Shown here one piece after another: positions 9,097-17,700 of a stretch of DNA of 64,000 bases (position 1 is the stretch's first letter; every line of letters starts with the position of its first letter). This stretch comes from Coriobacteriia bacterium (GTDB lineage Bacteria; Actinomycetota; Coriobacteriia; Coriobacteriales; Atopobiaceae): contig JAUMVN010000005.1 in NCBI GenBank assembly GCA_030530145.1, positions 28,457-92,456 on the forward strand. Direction: 5' to 3'. The position numbers and the translations under genes were made by a program. Under the pieces are notes generated by a model. That model saw only the letters and a list, made by a program, of their open reading frames with translations. It did no database searches and had not been told where the DNA came from.

Positions 9097-9112
9097 GATA
9101 AAGCGTTTTACC
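9097..9112. promoter_or_regulatory. Putative LacI-type operator 2 upstream of xfp
   Basis: GATAAAGCGTTTTACC matches the first site at most positions and has the same central CG. The spacing is about three helical turns, which suits cooperative binding of a LacI-family tetramer or dimer pair. Confidence 0.6.
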
Positions 9113-9204
9113 CTCCTATACTCCAAGTCGGCTCAAGCAAGCGCCCCGACAGCATGGCAGTGCATGGAAAGAAGGTCGGGGCTCACGATCTAGGAGGATC
9201 AAGC

Positions 9205-11709
9205 ATGGCACAGCCCGTTATCGGCACTCCGTGGCAGAAGCTCGACCACGCCGTCCCCGAGGAGGAGCTCGAGGGCGTCGAGAAGTACTGGCGCGCTTCC
9301 AACTACCTCTCCGTCGGCCAGATCTACCTTCGCTCCAACCCGCTCATGAAGAAGGACTTCGTCGACGAGAAGACCGGCGTCGCCCGCGACTTCTCCCGCG
9401 CCGACGTCAAGCACCGCCTTGTCGGCCACTGGGGCACCACCCCGGGCGTGAACTTCCTGTTCGGCCACGTGAACCGCCTCATCGCCGACCACGGCCAGAG
9501 CACCGTCTTCCTCATGGGCCCGGGCCACGGCGGACCGGCCGGCACCTCCCAGTCCCTGCTCGACGGCACCTACCGTGAGGTCCGCCCGGACATCACCGAC
9601 GACGAGGCCGGCCTGCAGAAGTTCTTCCGCCAGTTCTCCTATCCCGGCGGCATCCCCAGCCACTTCGCCCCCGAGACCCCCGGCTCCATCCACGAGGGCG
9701 GCGAGCTCGGCTACACGCTCTCCCACGCCTACGGCGCCATCATGGACAACCCCTCCCTGCTCGCGGTGGCCGTCGTCGGCGACGGTGAGTCCGAGACCGG
9801 CCCGCTGGCCACTTCTTGGCAGTCCAACAAGCTCGTGAACCCCAAGACCGACGGCATCGTGCTCCCGATCCTGCACCTCAACGGCTACAAGATCGCCAAC
9901 CCCACCATCCTCGCCCGCGTGTCCGACACCGAGCTCGCCGAGTTCTTCGAGGGCATGGGCTATGACCCGCACTTCTTCGTCGCCGGCTTCGACAACGAGT
10001 CCCACGCCTCCATCCACCGTCGCTTCGCCAACCTCCTCGAGGAGGTCTTCGACCAGATCTGCGACATCAAGGCCAACGCCGAGGAGGGCGACGAGACCCG
10101 CCCCGTCTACCCGATGATCATCTTCCGCACGCCCAAGGGCTGGACCTGCCCGAAGCACATCGACGGCAAGAAGACCGAGGGCTCTTGGCGCGCTCACCAG
10201 GTGCCGCTGGCTTCCGCCAAGGACACCCACGAGCACTTCCGCGTCCTGCGCAGCTGGCTCAAGTCCTATAAGCCCGAGGAGCTCTTCACCGAGGGCGGCC
10301 AGGTCAAGGACGACGTCGTCGCGTTCATGCCCAAGGGCGACCTGCGCATCGGCGCCAACCCCAACGCCAACGGCGGCAAGGTGCTCCAGAAGCTCGACCT
10401 CCCCGACATCCACGAGCACGAGGTCCCCGTCGCCGAGAAGGGCCACGGCTGGGGCGCTGCCGAGGCTGCCCGCGTCTTCGGCGCCTACACGGCCGACGTC
10501 CTCGCCAAGAACGACAACTTCCGCATCTTCGGGCCGGACGAGACCGCGTCCAACCGCCTGCAGGACGCCTATAAGGTGACCGGCAAGCAGTGGGAGGGCG
10601 GCTACTACGCCGACGCCGACAACGACGACCTCCTGTATCCCTCCGGCAAGGTCGTAGAGCAGCTCTCCGAGCACCAGTGCGAGGGCTTCCTCGAGGGCTA
10701 TGTCCTCACCGGCCGCACCGGCGTCTGGAGCTCCTACGAGTCCTTCGTCCACGTCGTCGACTCCATGGTCAACCAGCACTGCAAGTGGCTCGAGGCCACC
10801 GTGCGCGAGATTCCTTGGCGCGCCCCCATCGCCGGCCTGAACATCCTGCTCTCCAGCCACGTCTGGCGCCAGGACCACAACGGCTTCTCCCACCAGGACC
10901 CGGGCTTCGTCGACCTGCTGCTCAACAAGTCCAACGAGACCCACGTCGTCAACGCCTACTACCCCTGCGACGCCAACATGGCCCTCGCCGTTGCTGAGCG
11001 CTGCTACACCTCGACCAACTGCGTGAACGCCATCTTCTGCGGCAAGCAGCCGGCGCCGACCTTCATCACCGTCGACGACGCCAAGGCCGAGCTTGAGGCC
11101 GGTCTGGCCGAGTGGAAGTGGGCCAGCTCCGCTGAGTCCATCGACGACGCCGACCTCGTGATCGCCACCTGCGGCGACGTCCCGACCCTCGAGGCCCTCG
11201 CCGCCCTCGACATGCTCAAGAAGCTCGGCGTCAAGGCCACCTTCGTGAACGTTGTCGACCTGCTCAAGATCCAGAACGCTTCCGAGAACGACCTCGCCAT
11301 CTCCGACGAGCAGTTCGAGGAGTTCTTCGGCCACGACAAGCCGGTCCTCTTCTGCTTCCACGCCTACGCGGGCACCATCCGTCGCCTGATTTGGGACCGT
11401 CCGAACCACGACAACTTCCGCGTCCACGGCTACGAGGAGAAGGGCTCCACGACCACGCCGTTCGACATGCTGCGCCTCAACAACATGGACCGCTGGGCGC
11501 TCGCTGCCGACGCGCTGCGCCTCGTCGACGCCGACAAGTTCGCCGACCAGATCCAGAAGTGGGAGGACTTCCGCCTCGAGGCCTTCAAGTTCGCTTGCGA
11601 CGAGGGCTACGATCACCCCGACTTCACCGGCTGGGTGTGGCCTGACGCCGCCGCCGCTTCCGAAGGCCAGCTCTCCGCGACCCAGATGACCGCGGGCGAC
11701 AACGAGTAA
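9205..11709 (+). CDS. xfp: Xylulose-5-phosphate/fructose-6-phosphate phosphoketolase
   Basis: Thiamine-diphosphate enzyme that cleaves xylulose-5-P (and often fructose-6-P) with phosphate to acetyl-phosphate plus an aldose phosphate. The 834-aa length fits the family. Signatures are [14 protein letters not shown], then [32 protein letters not shown] and [16 protein letters not shown] (cofactor site) follow, as do [11 protein letters not shown] and [12 protein letters not shown] chose ATG 9205 because TAGGAGG is 7 bases upstream and [14 protein letters not shown] is the family start; the frame extends upstream without family likeness. With AraABD it completes an arabinose phosphoketolase route. 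Confidence 0.97.
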   Translation: MAQPVIGTPWQKLDHAVPEEELEGVEKYWRASNYLSVGQIYLRSNPLMKKDFVDEKTGVARDFSRADVKHRLVGHWGTTPGVNFLFGHVNRLIADHGQSTVFLMGPGHGGPAGTSQSLLDGTYREVRPDITDDEAGLQKFFRQFSYPGGIPSHFAPETPGSIHEGGELGYTLSHAYGAIMDNPSLLAVAVVGDGESETGPLATSWQSNKLVNPKTDGIVLPILHLNGYKIANPTILARVSDTELAEFFEGMGYDPHFFVAGFDNESHASIHRRFANLLEEVFDQICDIKANAEEGDETRPVYPMIIFRTPKGWTCPKHIDGKKTEGSWRAHQVPLASAKDTHEHFRVLRSWLKSYKPEELFTEGGQVKDDVVAFMPKGDLRIGANPNANGGKVLQKLDLPDIHEHEVPVAEKGHGWGAAEAARVFGAYTADVLAKNDNFRIFGPDETASNRLQDAYKVTGKQWEGGYYADADNDDLLYPSGKVVEQLSEHQCEGFLEGYVLTGRTGVWSSYESFVHVVDSMVNQHCKWLEATVREIPWRAPIAGLNILLSSHVWRQDHNGFSHQDPGFVDLLLNKSNETHVVNAYYPCDANMALAVAERCYTSTNCVNAIFCGKQPAPTFITVDDAKAELEAGLAEWKWASSAESIDDADLVIATCGDVPTLEALAALDMLKKLGVKATFVNVVDLLKIQNASENDLAISDEQFEEFFGHDKPVLFCFHAYAGTIRRLIWDRPNHDNFRVHGYEEKGSTTTPFDMLRLNNMDRWALAADALRLVDADKFADQIQKWEDFRLEAFKFACDEGYDHPDFTGWVWPDAAAASEGQLSATQMTAGDNE

Positions 11710-11749
11710 CGGATTAACCCGCTCACGCGACCCTCTTGCACGTTAACCG

Positions 11750-11787
11750 GCCCCCTCAAGTCCGAAATCGGGCTTGAGGGGGCTTTT
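11750..11787 (+). terminator. Rho-independent terminator of xfp
   Basis: GCCCCCTCAAG (11750-11760) pairs with CTTGAGGGGGC (11773-11783), followed by TTTT. Confidence 0.92.
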
Positions 11788-11792
11788 GTGAT

Positions 11793-11949
11793 CACTATTT
11801 CGAGATTCTGCGCGGCTTTTCGAGGGGTTGCGCGAGTAGTGGAGATCGCGGGTGGCCCGCGTCGCCGCAAAAGCCCAGGAAATGGTCTTCCGACAGGTCG
11901 AAATTGAACATCAAGACTTTAATAGTGCACGCAGAATCTCGAAATAGTG
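11793..11949. repeat. 157-bp element bounded by a perfect 20-bp inverted repeat
   Basis: The 20-mer starting CACTATTTCGAG (11793-11812) recurs exactly in inverse at 11930-11949. The 117-bp interior contains GCGAGTAG, the core motif of other palindromic elements in this window. It also contains GCAAAAGCCCAGG, which appears too in the centre of the repeat at 7754-7766. No transposase is encoded. It could be a miniature non-autonomous element or a large regulatory hairpin. Confidence 0.7.
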
Positions 11950-12074
11950 TGCACGCGCCGCCCGCCATATTGTGCGCCGTGCCCTTTTGGGGCCGTTTGT
12001 GCCTTTTGCGCCGCAAACGGCCGAGGGTATTATGTGGGCTCGTGTTGCTCGGCGTCCCGGAGGAGATGGTTGAT

Positions 12075-12713
12075 ATGGCGGGCAAGGCGCGCAGGATTTT
12101 CGGCGGGATCTCGATGGGTTGGCCTGCGGTCGTGGTGTTCGCGCTCGTTGCCGGCGCGTACACGGGGCTTATGGGGTCTCTTCCCGTCACGGCGGGGACG
12201 TCGTTTCGCGATATCGCGATCATGCACGAGTGGTGGATCGTCTTCGCCTTCGCGATCGCGACGAACGCCGAGAAGGGCTGGCAGGCGGCGCTCAAGGTCT
12301 TCGTTTTCTTCCTGATCAGCCAGCCCGCGTGCTTTGCGGTCGAGGTCCTCATGGGACAGCTCTCCGCGGAGATGGCGTGGTACTACTACAGCACGAACTG
12401 GTTCAAGATGACGCTGCTGACCCTGCCGGGCGGCTATGTCGCGCACCTGATCCGAAGGCAGGACCCGCTCGGCTGCGTCGTGCTCGGCCTCGGCTGCGCG
12501 TTCGAGGCGGTTCTTGGAATCCACTACGTGGGCCAGGTGATTGCCCGCCCGCCGTTCCACCTGCTCTCGACCCTCGTCTGCTTCGGCGCGATCGCCGTGT
12601 TCGTGGCCCAGATCCAGAGGAGCCGCGGGCGCCGGATCCTCACGCTCGCGGTGGCCGGCGTTGCCACGGCGGCCGTTGCGGGCTGGGTGTTGGCGACGGG
12701 CTCCACACTGTAG
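12075..12713 (+). CDS. Multi-pass membrane protein of unknown function
   Basis: I do not recognise a family. The 212-aa protein has about five or six hydrophobic segments: AVVVFALVAGAYTGLMG, WWIVFAFAIATNA, VFVFFLISQPACFAVEVLMG, MTLLTLPGGYVAHLI, a stretch around CVVLGLGCAFEAVLG, and a last one near the C-terminus. A conserved-looking MAWYYYSTNWFKM loop sits mid-protein. I start at ATG 12075, 9 bases after GGAGG; the in-frame ATG at 12066 is too close to that site, and the frame's opening further upstream runs into the inverted-repeat element. It stands alone between xfp and a LacI gene. Transport or sensing are only guesses. Confidence 0.75.
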   Translation: MAGKARRIFGGISMGWPAVVVFALVAGAYTGLMGSLPVTAGTSFRDIAIMHEWWIVFAFAIATNAEKGWQAALKVFVFFLISQPACFAVEVLMGQLSAEMAWYYYSTNWFKMTLLTLPGGYVAHLIRRQDPLGCVVLGLGCAFEAVLGIHYVGQVIARPPFHLLSTLVCFGAIAVFVAQIQRSRGRRILTLAVAGVATAAVAGWVLATGSTL

Positions 12714-12770
12714 GCTTCGCCGGCTGTCGGTCGCGCCCCGCGCCCTCGCTGCGCCAAGGTATTTGATGGC

Positions 12771-12825
12771 GCTAAACATACCGTCTGGCGAGGGACGGAA
12801 TATAAACAGCGTTTAGACGTTTAGC
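12771..12825. promoter_or_regulatory. Operator-like repeats upstream of the second LacI gene
   Basis: GCTAAAC (12771-12777) and GTTTAGC (12819-12825) are inverted copies. Between them TAAACAGCGTTTA (12803-12815) is a dyad. The clustering 50-100 bp before a LacI gene suggests autoregulation. Confidence 0.45.
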
Positions 12826-12871
12826 ATGGTGTTCGGCCCGGATAATGGGTTCGATGGACTTGGGAGACACT

Positions 12872-13876
12872 ATGCGCAACGTGGGCGTTCGTGAAATCAG
12901 TAGGAGGACAGGCTTCTCGCCTGCCACGGTGTCGAATGCCCTCAACAATAAACGGGGTGTAAACAAAGACACCGCCGAGACCATCCGCCGCATGGCCAAG
13001 GAGCTCGGCTACGAGCGCTCCGAGCAGCTCGACCACATCCGCTTCGTCCTGGCCAGGAAGACGGGCAAGGTCCTCGACGAGGGCACCTTCCACCCCGGCG
13101 TCATCGAGGGCGTCGAGCGCGTCGCCGCCCAGCTCAAGCTGCAGACCACCTTCACAACCGTCGAGCTCGCCAACCGCGAGGCCGCCGCGCGGCAGGCCTA
13201 CGAGATCACGCACGACCAGAGCAACGGCATCGTCCTGCTCGGCACCGAGATGGCCGAGGAGGACTATGTCCTCTTCCGCGACTCCCTGGCGCCCCTGGTC
13301 GTCGTCGACGGCTGGTCGGACCGCCTGTTCTTCGAGTCGATCGTGACCCAGAACGAGAACTCGGCCTTCCGCGCGGTCACCTACCTGGCCGAGCACGGCC
13401 ACCGCGAGATCGGCTACATCGCGGGCGACTACCGCATCAAGAACTTCCCGCTCCGCGAGCGCGGGTACCGGCGCGCCATGCGCGAGGCGGGGATTCCCAT
13501 CGACCCGAAGTGGCGCATCGAGGTGGGCACCACGGTCAACAGCTCCTACGACTCCATGAAGGCCTGGCTCGCCACGAACCCGCAGCTCCCGACCGCGTTC
13601 TTCGTCGAGAACGACATCATGGCGCTCGGATGCATGCGCGCCATCGCGGAGCGCGGCATCCGCATCCCCGACGACGTGAGCATGGTCGGCTTCGACGACC
13701 TGCCCTACGCGAGCATCTGCAACCCGCCGCTGACCACCGCGCGCATCCCCAACCGCGAGATGGGCGAGATCGCGGTCCGGCGCCTGATCGACCAGATCAG
13801 CGAGCCGCGCGACTATACCTGCGTCACGCACCTCTCGACCTCGTTCGTGGAGCGCCAGTCGGTCAAGTGGCTCTAG
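12872..13876 (+). CDS. LacI-family transcriptional regulator
   Basis: A 334-aa regulator. The helix-turn-helix is at the N-terminus (VREISRRTGFSPATVSNALN), followed by a hinge segment and a ligand-binding domain (SNGIVLLGTEMAEED; late VSMVGFDDLPYAS, typical of the family). I chose ATG 12872 because TTGGGAGA is 5 bases upstream; in-frame ATGs at 12845 and 12854 lack a good site. It stands alone and is preceded by TAAAC/GTTTA dyads, so autoregulation is likely; its other targets are not evident. The effector is unknown. Confidence 0.92.
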   Translation: MRNVGVREISRRTGFSPATVSNALNNKRGVNKDTAETIRRMAKELGYERSEQLDHIRFVLARKTGKVLDEGTFHPGVIEGVERVAAQLKLQTTFTTVELANREAAARQAYEITHDQSNGIVLLGTEMAEEDYVLFRDSLAPLVVVDGWSDRLFFESIVTQNENSAFRAVTYLAEHGHREIGYIAGDYRIKNFPLRERGYRRAMREAGIPIDPKWRIEVGTTVNSSYDSMKAWLATNPQLPTAFFVENDIMALGCMRAIAERGIRIPDDVSMVGFDDLPYASICNPPLTTARIPNREMGEIAVRRLIDQISEPRDYTCVTHLSTSFVERQSVKWL

Positions 13877-13972
13877 CGCCGGCGCCGGTCGCCGGTCGCG
13901 CCGGGCAGTCGTTTTCAGCTTCGTTTTCGGTTGTGGGCGAGAGGTGAACCGCCCTGTCGCTCCCTGAATTCC

Positions 13973-13987
13973 TGCACAAACCGTGCA
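13973..13987. promoter_or_regulatory. TetR operator, copy 1
   Basis: TGCACAAACCGTGCA is a 15-bp dyad (TGCAC...GTGCA). It aligns with the next site under the consensus TRCACAARCYGTGYA. Confidence 0.65.
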
Positions 13988-13991
13988 ATAC

Positions 13992-14006
13992 TACACAAGC
14001 TGTGTA
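13992..14006. promoter_or_regulatory. TetR operator, copy 2
   Basis: TACACAAGCTGTGTA is a 15-bp dyad, 19 bp centre to centre from copy 1 and 21 bp before the tetR start. Tandem sites matching at 11 of 15 positions support autoregulation of the tetR-activase unit. Confidence 0.65.
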
Positions 14007-14026
14007 ATAAACGAAGAAGGGACCCG

Positions 14027-14716
14027 ATGCCCGCAGACTGCTTGGTCAGCACCGATCGCCGCAGCGTGCGCACCCGCGCCGCCCTGCGGCTCGCGCTCGC
14101 GCAGGAGATCGACGCCACCGGCGACCTGTCCCGCGTGACCGTCACCGCCGTGACGGAGCGCGCCGGCCTCACGCGCCGCACGTTCTACTCCCACTACCGC
14201 GACATCCCCGACCTCGTCGGCCAGATCGAGGCCGAGACCCTGTCCGACCTGCGCGAACACGTCGAGAAGATCGCGCGCGCGGACCTCGGCGACCTCGAGG
14301 CCGCGCTCTTGCGCCAGGAGGCGGCGCCCGGCTCCGAGGACCTGTTGCGCGCCGTCCGCGAGCGGGGCGACTACCTGCGCCCGCTGCTGGGCGACGGGGG
14401 AGACCCCGCGTTCGCCGAGCGCCTCAAGCGCATGGCCTACGACGCCGTGGCCGGCCGCGCGCTCGACGGCATCGACGTCCGCGCCGTGGGGACGTTCTTC
14501 GACTATTACCTGACCTACGCGATTTCCGCCGAAGTGGGGGTGCTCTTGCGCTGGCTCGAGGGGGGCATGCGCGAGAGCGTGGAGGCCATGGCGCGCCTGA
14601 TGACGGCGCTCATGTTCGTCCGCCCGGGCGACCTGTACGGCAAGCCCATCGACTTCGACATCCCCCGCTTTGCCCTTGCCATCATGCGTTGTGAGGAGAG
14701 ACACAATGTCCGATAA
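14027..14716 (+). CDS. TetR-family transcriptional regulator
   Basis: A 229-aa protein with an N-terminal TetR helix-turn-helix (LSRVTVTAVTERAGLTRRTF, then YSHYRDIPDLV) at about residues 25-65 and a helical, otherwise unrecognised ligand domain. I chose ATG 14027 (GAAGGGA upstream). The frame's upstream extension would read through the operator dyads and is rejected. Its last codons overlap the start of the giant activase gene by 11 bp, so the two are translationally coupled. Two tandem operators upstream suggest it represses this unit; the ligand may be an acyl-CoA or related metabolite, which is inference. Confidence 0.92.
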   Translation: MPADCLVSTDRRSVRTRAALRLALAQEIDATGDLSRVTVTAVTERAGLTRRTFYSHYRDIPDLVGQIEAETLSDLREHVEKIARADLGDLEAALLRQEAAPGSEDLLRAVRERGDYLRPLLGDGGDPAFAERLKRMAYDAVAGRALDGIDVRAVGTFFDYYLTYAISAEVGVLLRWLEGGMRESVEAMARLMTALMFVRPGDLYGKPIDFDIPRFALAIMRCEERHNVR

Positions 14717-17700
14717 GACCGCCGCGTCCATCAAGGCCGAGAAGGCCGCGCGCCCCGCCATCGAGCTCAAGCAGGTCGGCGCGGAGCTCTCGCCGAAGAA
14801 CCCCTATGACCTCACCTACGCGCACCTGCGCCTGGGCATCGACGTCGGCTCCACCACGGTCAAGCTCGCCGTCATCGACGACCGCGACCACCTGATCTAC
14901 GCCAACTACGAGCGCCACCACACCGACGTGCGCGCCACCGCCAAGGAGCTCTTCGCCCGTGCGAAGAAGGTCATCGGCTCGACGCCCATGCGCGTCTCCA
15001 TCACCGGCTCGGGCGGCATGCTCCTGGCCAAGTGGCTCGACCTCGAGTTCGTGCAGGAGGTCATCGCCTCCAAGCGCGCGGTCGAGACCCTGATCCCGCA
15101 GACCGACTGCGCCATCGAGCTCGGCGGCGAGGACGCGAAGATCATCTACTTCGACAACGGCATCGAGCAGCGCATGAACGGCACCTGCGCCGGCGGCACG
15201 GGCGCCTTCATCGACCAGATGGCGAGCCTGCTGCACACCGACGCCTCCGGCTTGAACGAGCTGGCCAAGTCCTCGACCCAGATCCACCCCATCGCCAGCC
15301 GCTGCGGCGTCTTCGCCAAGTCAGATGTCCAGCCGCTGCTCAACGAGGGCGCCGCCCCCGCCGACGTGGCCGCCTCCATCTTCCAGGCCGTGGCCAACCA
15401 GACCGTCTCGGGCCTCGCCTGCGGCCACCCCATCCGCGGCTACGTCGCCTTCCTCGGCGGCCCGCTGCAGTATCTCTCCGAGCTGCGCCACCGCTTCTAC
15501 GTCACGCTCAACCTCGACGAGGAGCACATCATCCTGCCCGAGAACGCCCACCTCTTCGTCGCCACGGGCGCGGCGCTCGCCGGCGAGTCCGAGAAGCACG
15601 TGACGTTCGACGAGGTCATCGAGCTTCTCGACAACCTCAAGGACACCCAGGGCTCCGAGGTCGCGCGCCTCGAGCCGCTCTTTGCCGACGAGGCCGACTA
15701 CCAGGAGTTCAAGGAGCGCCACGACAAGCAGGTCGTTCCCAAGGGCGACCTCGCGAGCTACCACGGCCGCGTGTTCATCGGCATCGACGCCGGCTCCACC
15801 ACCATGAAGGCGGCCGTCGTCGGCGAGGGCGGCGAGCTTCTCTACACCTGGTACGGCAACAACAACGGAGACATCCTGGGCACCGCCCGCATCATCACCG
15901 ACGACATCTACGACAAGATGCCCGCCGACTGCGCCATCGGCCACGTGACCACCACCGGCTACGGCGAGCAGATCCTCATCGAGGCCCTCTGCGCCGACTC
16001 CGGCGAGATCGAGACCGTCGCCCACCTGCGCGGCGCCAAGGCCTTCATCCCCGACGTCGAGTTCATCCTCGACATCGGCGGCCAGGACATGAAGTGCCTG
16101 CAGGTCAAGGACGGCGTCATCGAGCACATCATGCTCAACGAGGCCTGCTCCTCGGGCTGCGGCTCCTTCATCGCGTCCTTCGCCGACTCCATGGGCATGA
16201 GCGTCCAGGACTTCGCCGAGGTCGCGGTGCGCGCCACGGCCCCCGTCGACCTTGGCAGCCGCTGCACCGTCTTCATGAACTCGCGCGTCAAGCAGGCCCA
16301 GAAGGAGGGCGCGACCATCGGCGACGTGGCCGCCGGCCTCTCGTACTCCGTCATCAAGAACGCGCTGTTCAAGGTCATCAAGCTCCGCGACTTCGAGGAG
16401 ATCGGCACCTACTGCGTGGTCCAGGGCGGCACCTTCCTCTCCGACGCGACCCTGCGCGCCTTCGAGAAGCTCACCGGCCGCAACGTGATCCGCCCCGATG
16501 TGGCGGGCTGCATGGGCGCCTACGGCGCGGCGCTTCTTGCCCGCGACCGCGCGGGCGCCGAGGGCGTCTCGGCGCTTCTTCCCCGCGAGGCCATCGACAA
16601 CCTGCAGGTCAAGCACACCAACGTCCACTGCGGGCGCTGCTCCAACAACTGCCTGCTCACCGTCAACGACTTCGGCGGCGGCCGCCGCTTCATCACCGGC
16701 AACCGCTGCGAGAAGGGCGCCGGCGGCTCCAAGCGCGCCAAGAACGACGCGCCGAACCTCTTCGACTACAAGAACAAGCTGCTCTTCGACCGCCCGGTGC
16801 TCGCCGAGGACGAGGCCCCGCGCGGCACCGTCGGCATCCCGCGCGCGCTCAACATGTACGAGAACTATCCCTTCTGGCACGCGTTCTTCACCGAGCTCGG
16901 CTTCCGCGTGGTCCTCTCCGACCAGACCAACGGCAAGACCTACGACGCGGGCATCGAGTCCATGCCCTCCGAGTCCGTCTGCTACCCGGCCAAGCTCAGC
17001 CACGGCCACATCATGAACCTCATCAAGAAGGACCCGGACTTCATCTGGATGCCCTGCATCTGCTGGGAGCGCAAAGAGGACCAGGCCGCCACGAACCACT
17101 ACAACTGCCCGATCGTCATGAGCTACCCGCAGGCGCTCGAGCTCAACGTCGACGAGCTCGGCCGCGACACCGAGGTCGAGTTCCTCGACCCGTTCCTGCC
17201 CTATGACAAGAAGGGCGAGCTCAAGCGCCGCCTGTACGAGGTCGTCTCCGAGCAGCGCGAGCGCGACGCCGCCGAGGGCCGCGGCCGCGTGCGCGGCGCC
17301 CACATCACCCGCGCCGAGATCGACGCCGCTGTCAACGCCGCCTGGGAGGCCGACGCCGCGTTCCACGACGCCATGCACCGCAAGGGCGACGAGGCCCTGC
17401 GCTGGATCGAGGAGCACCGCGGCCACGGCATCGTGCTCGCCGGCCGCCCGTACCACAACGACCCCGAGATCAACCACGCCATCCCCGAGCTCGTGCACTC
17501 CTTCGGCTTCGCCGTCCTCACCGAGGACTCCATCGCCCACAAGATGCACCCCGAGCGCCCGATCCGCGTGGTCGACCAGTGGATGTTCCACTCCCGCCTC
17601 TACCGCGCCGCGCGCTTCGTGGCGTCGCGCAACGACCTCGACCTCATCCAGCTCTTCTCGTTCGGCTGCGGCCTCGACGCCCTTACCACCGACCAGGTGC

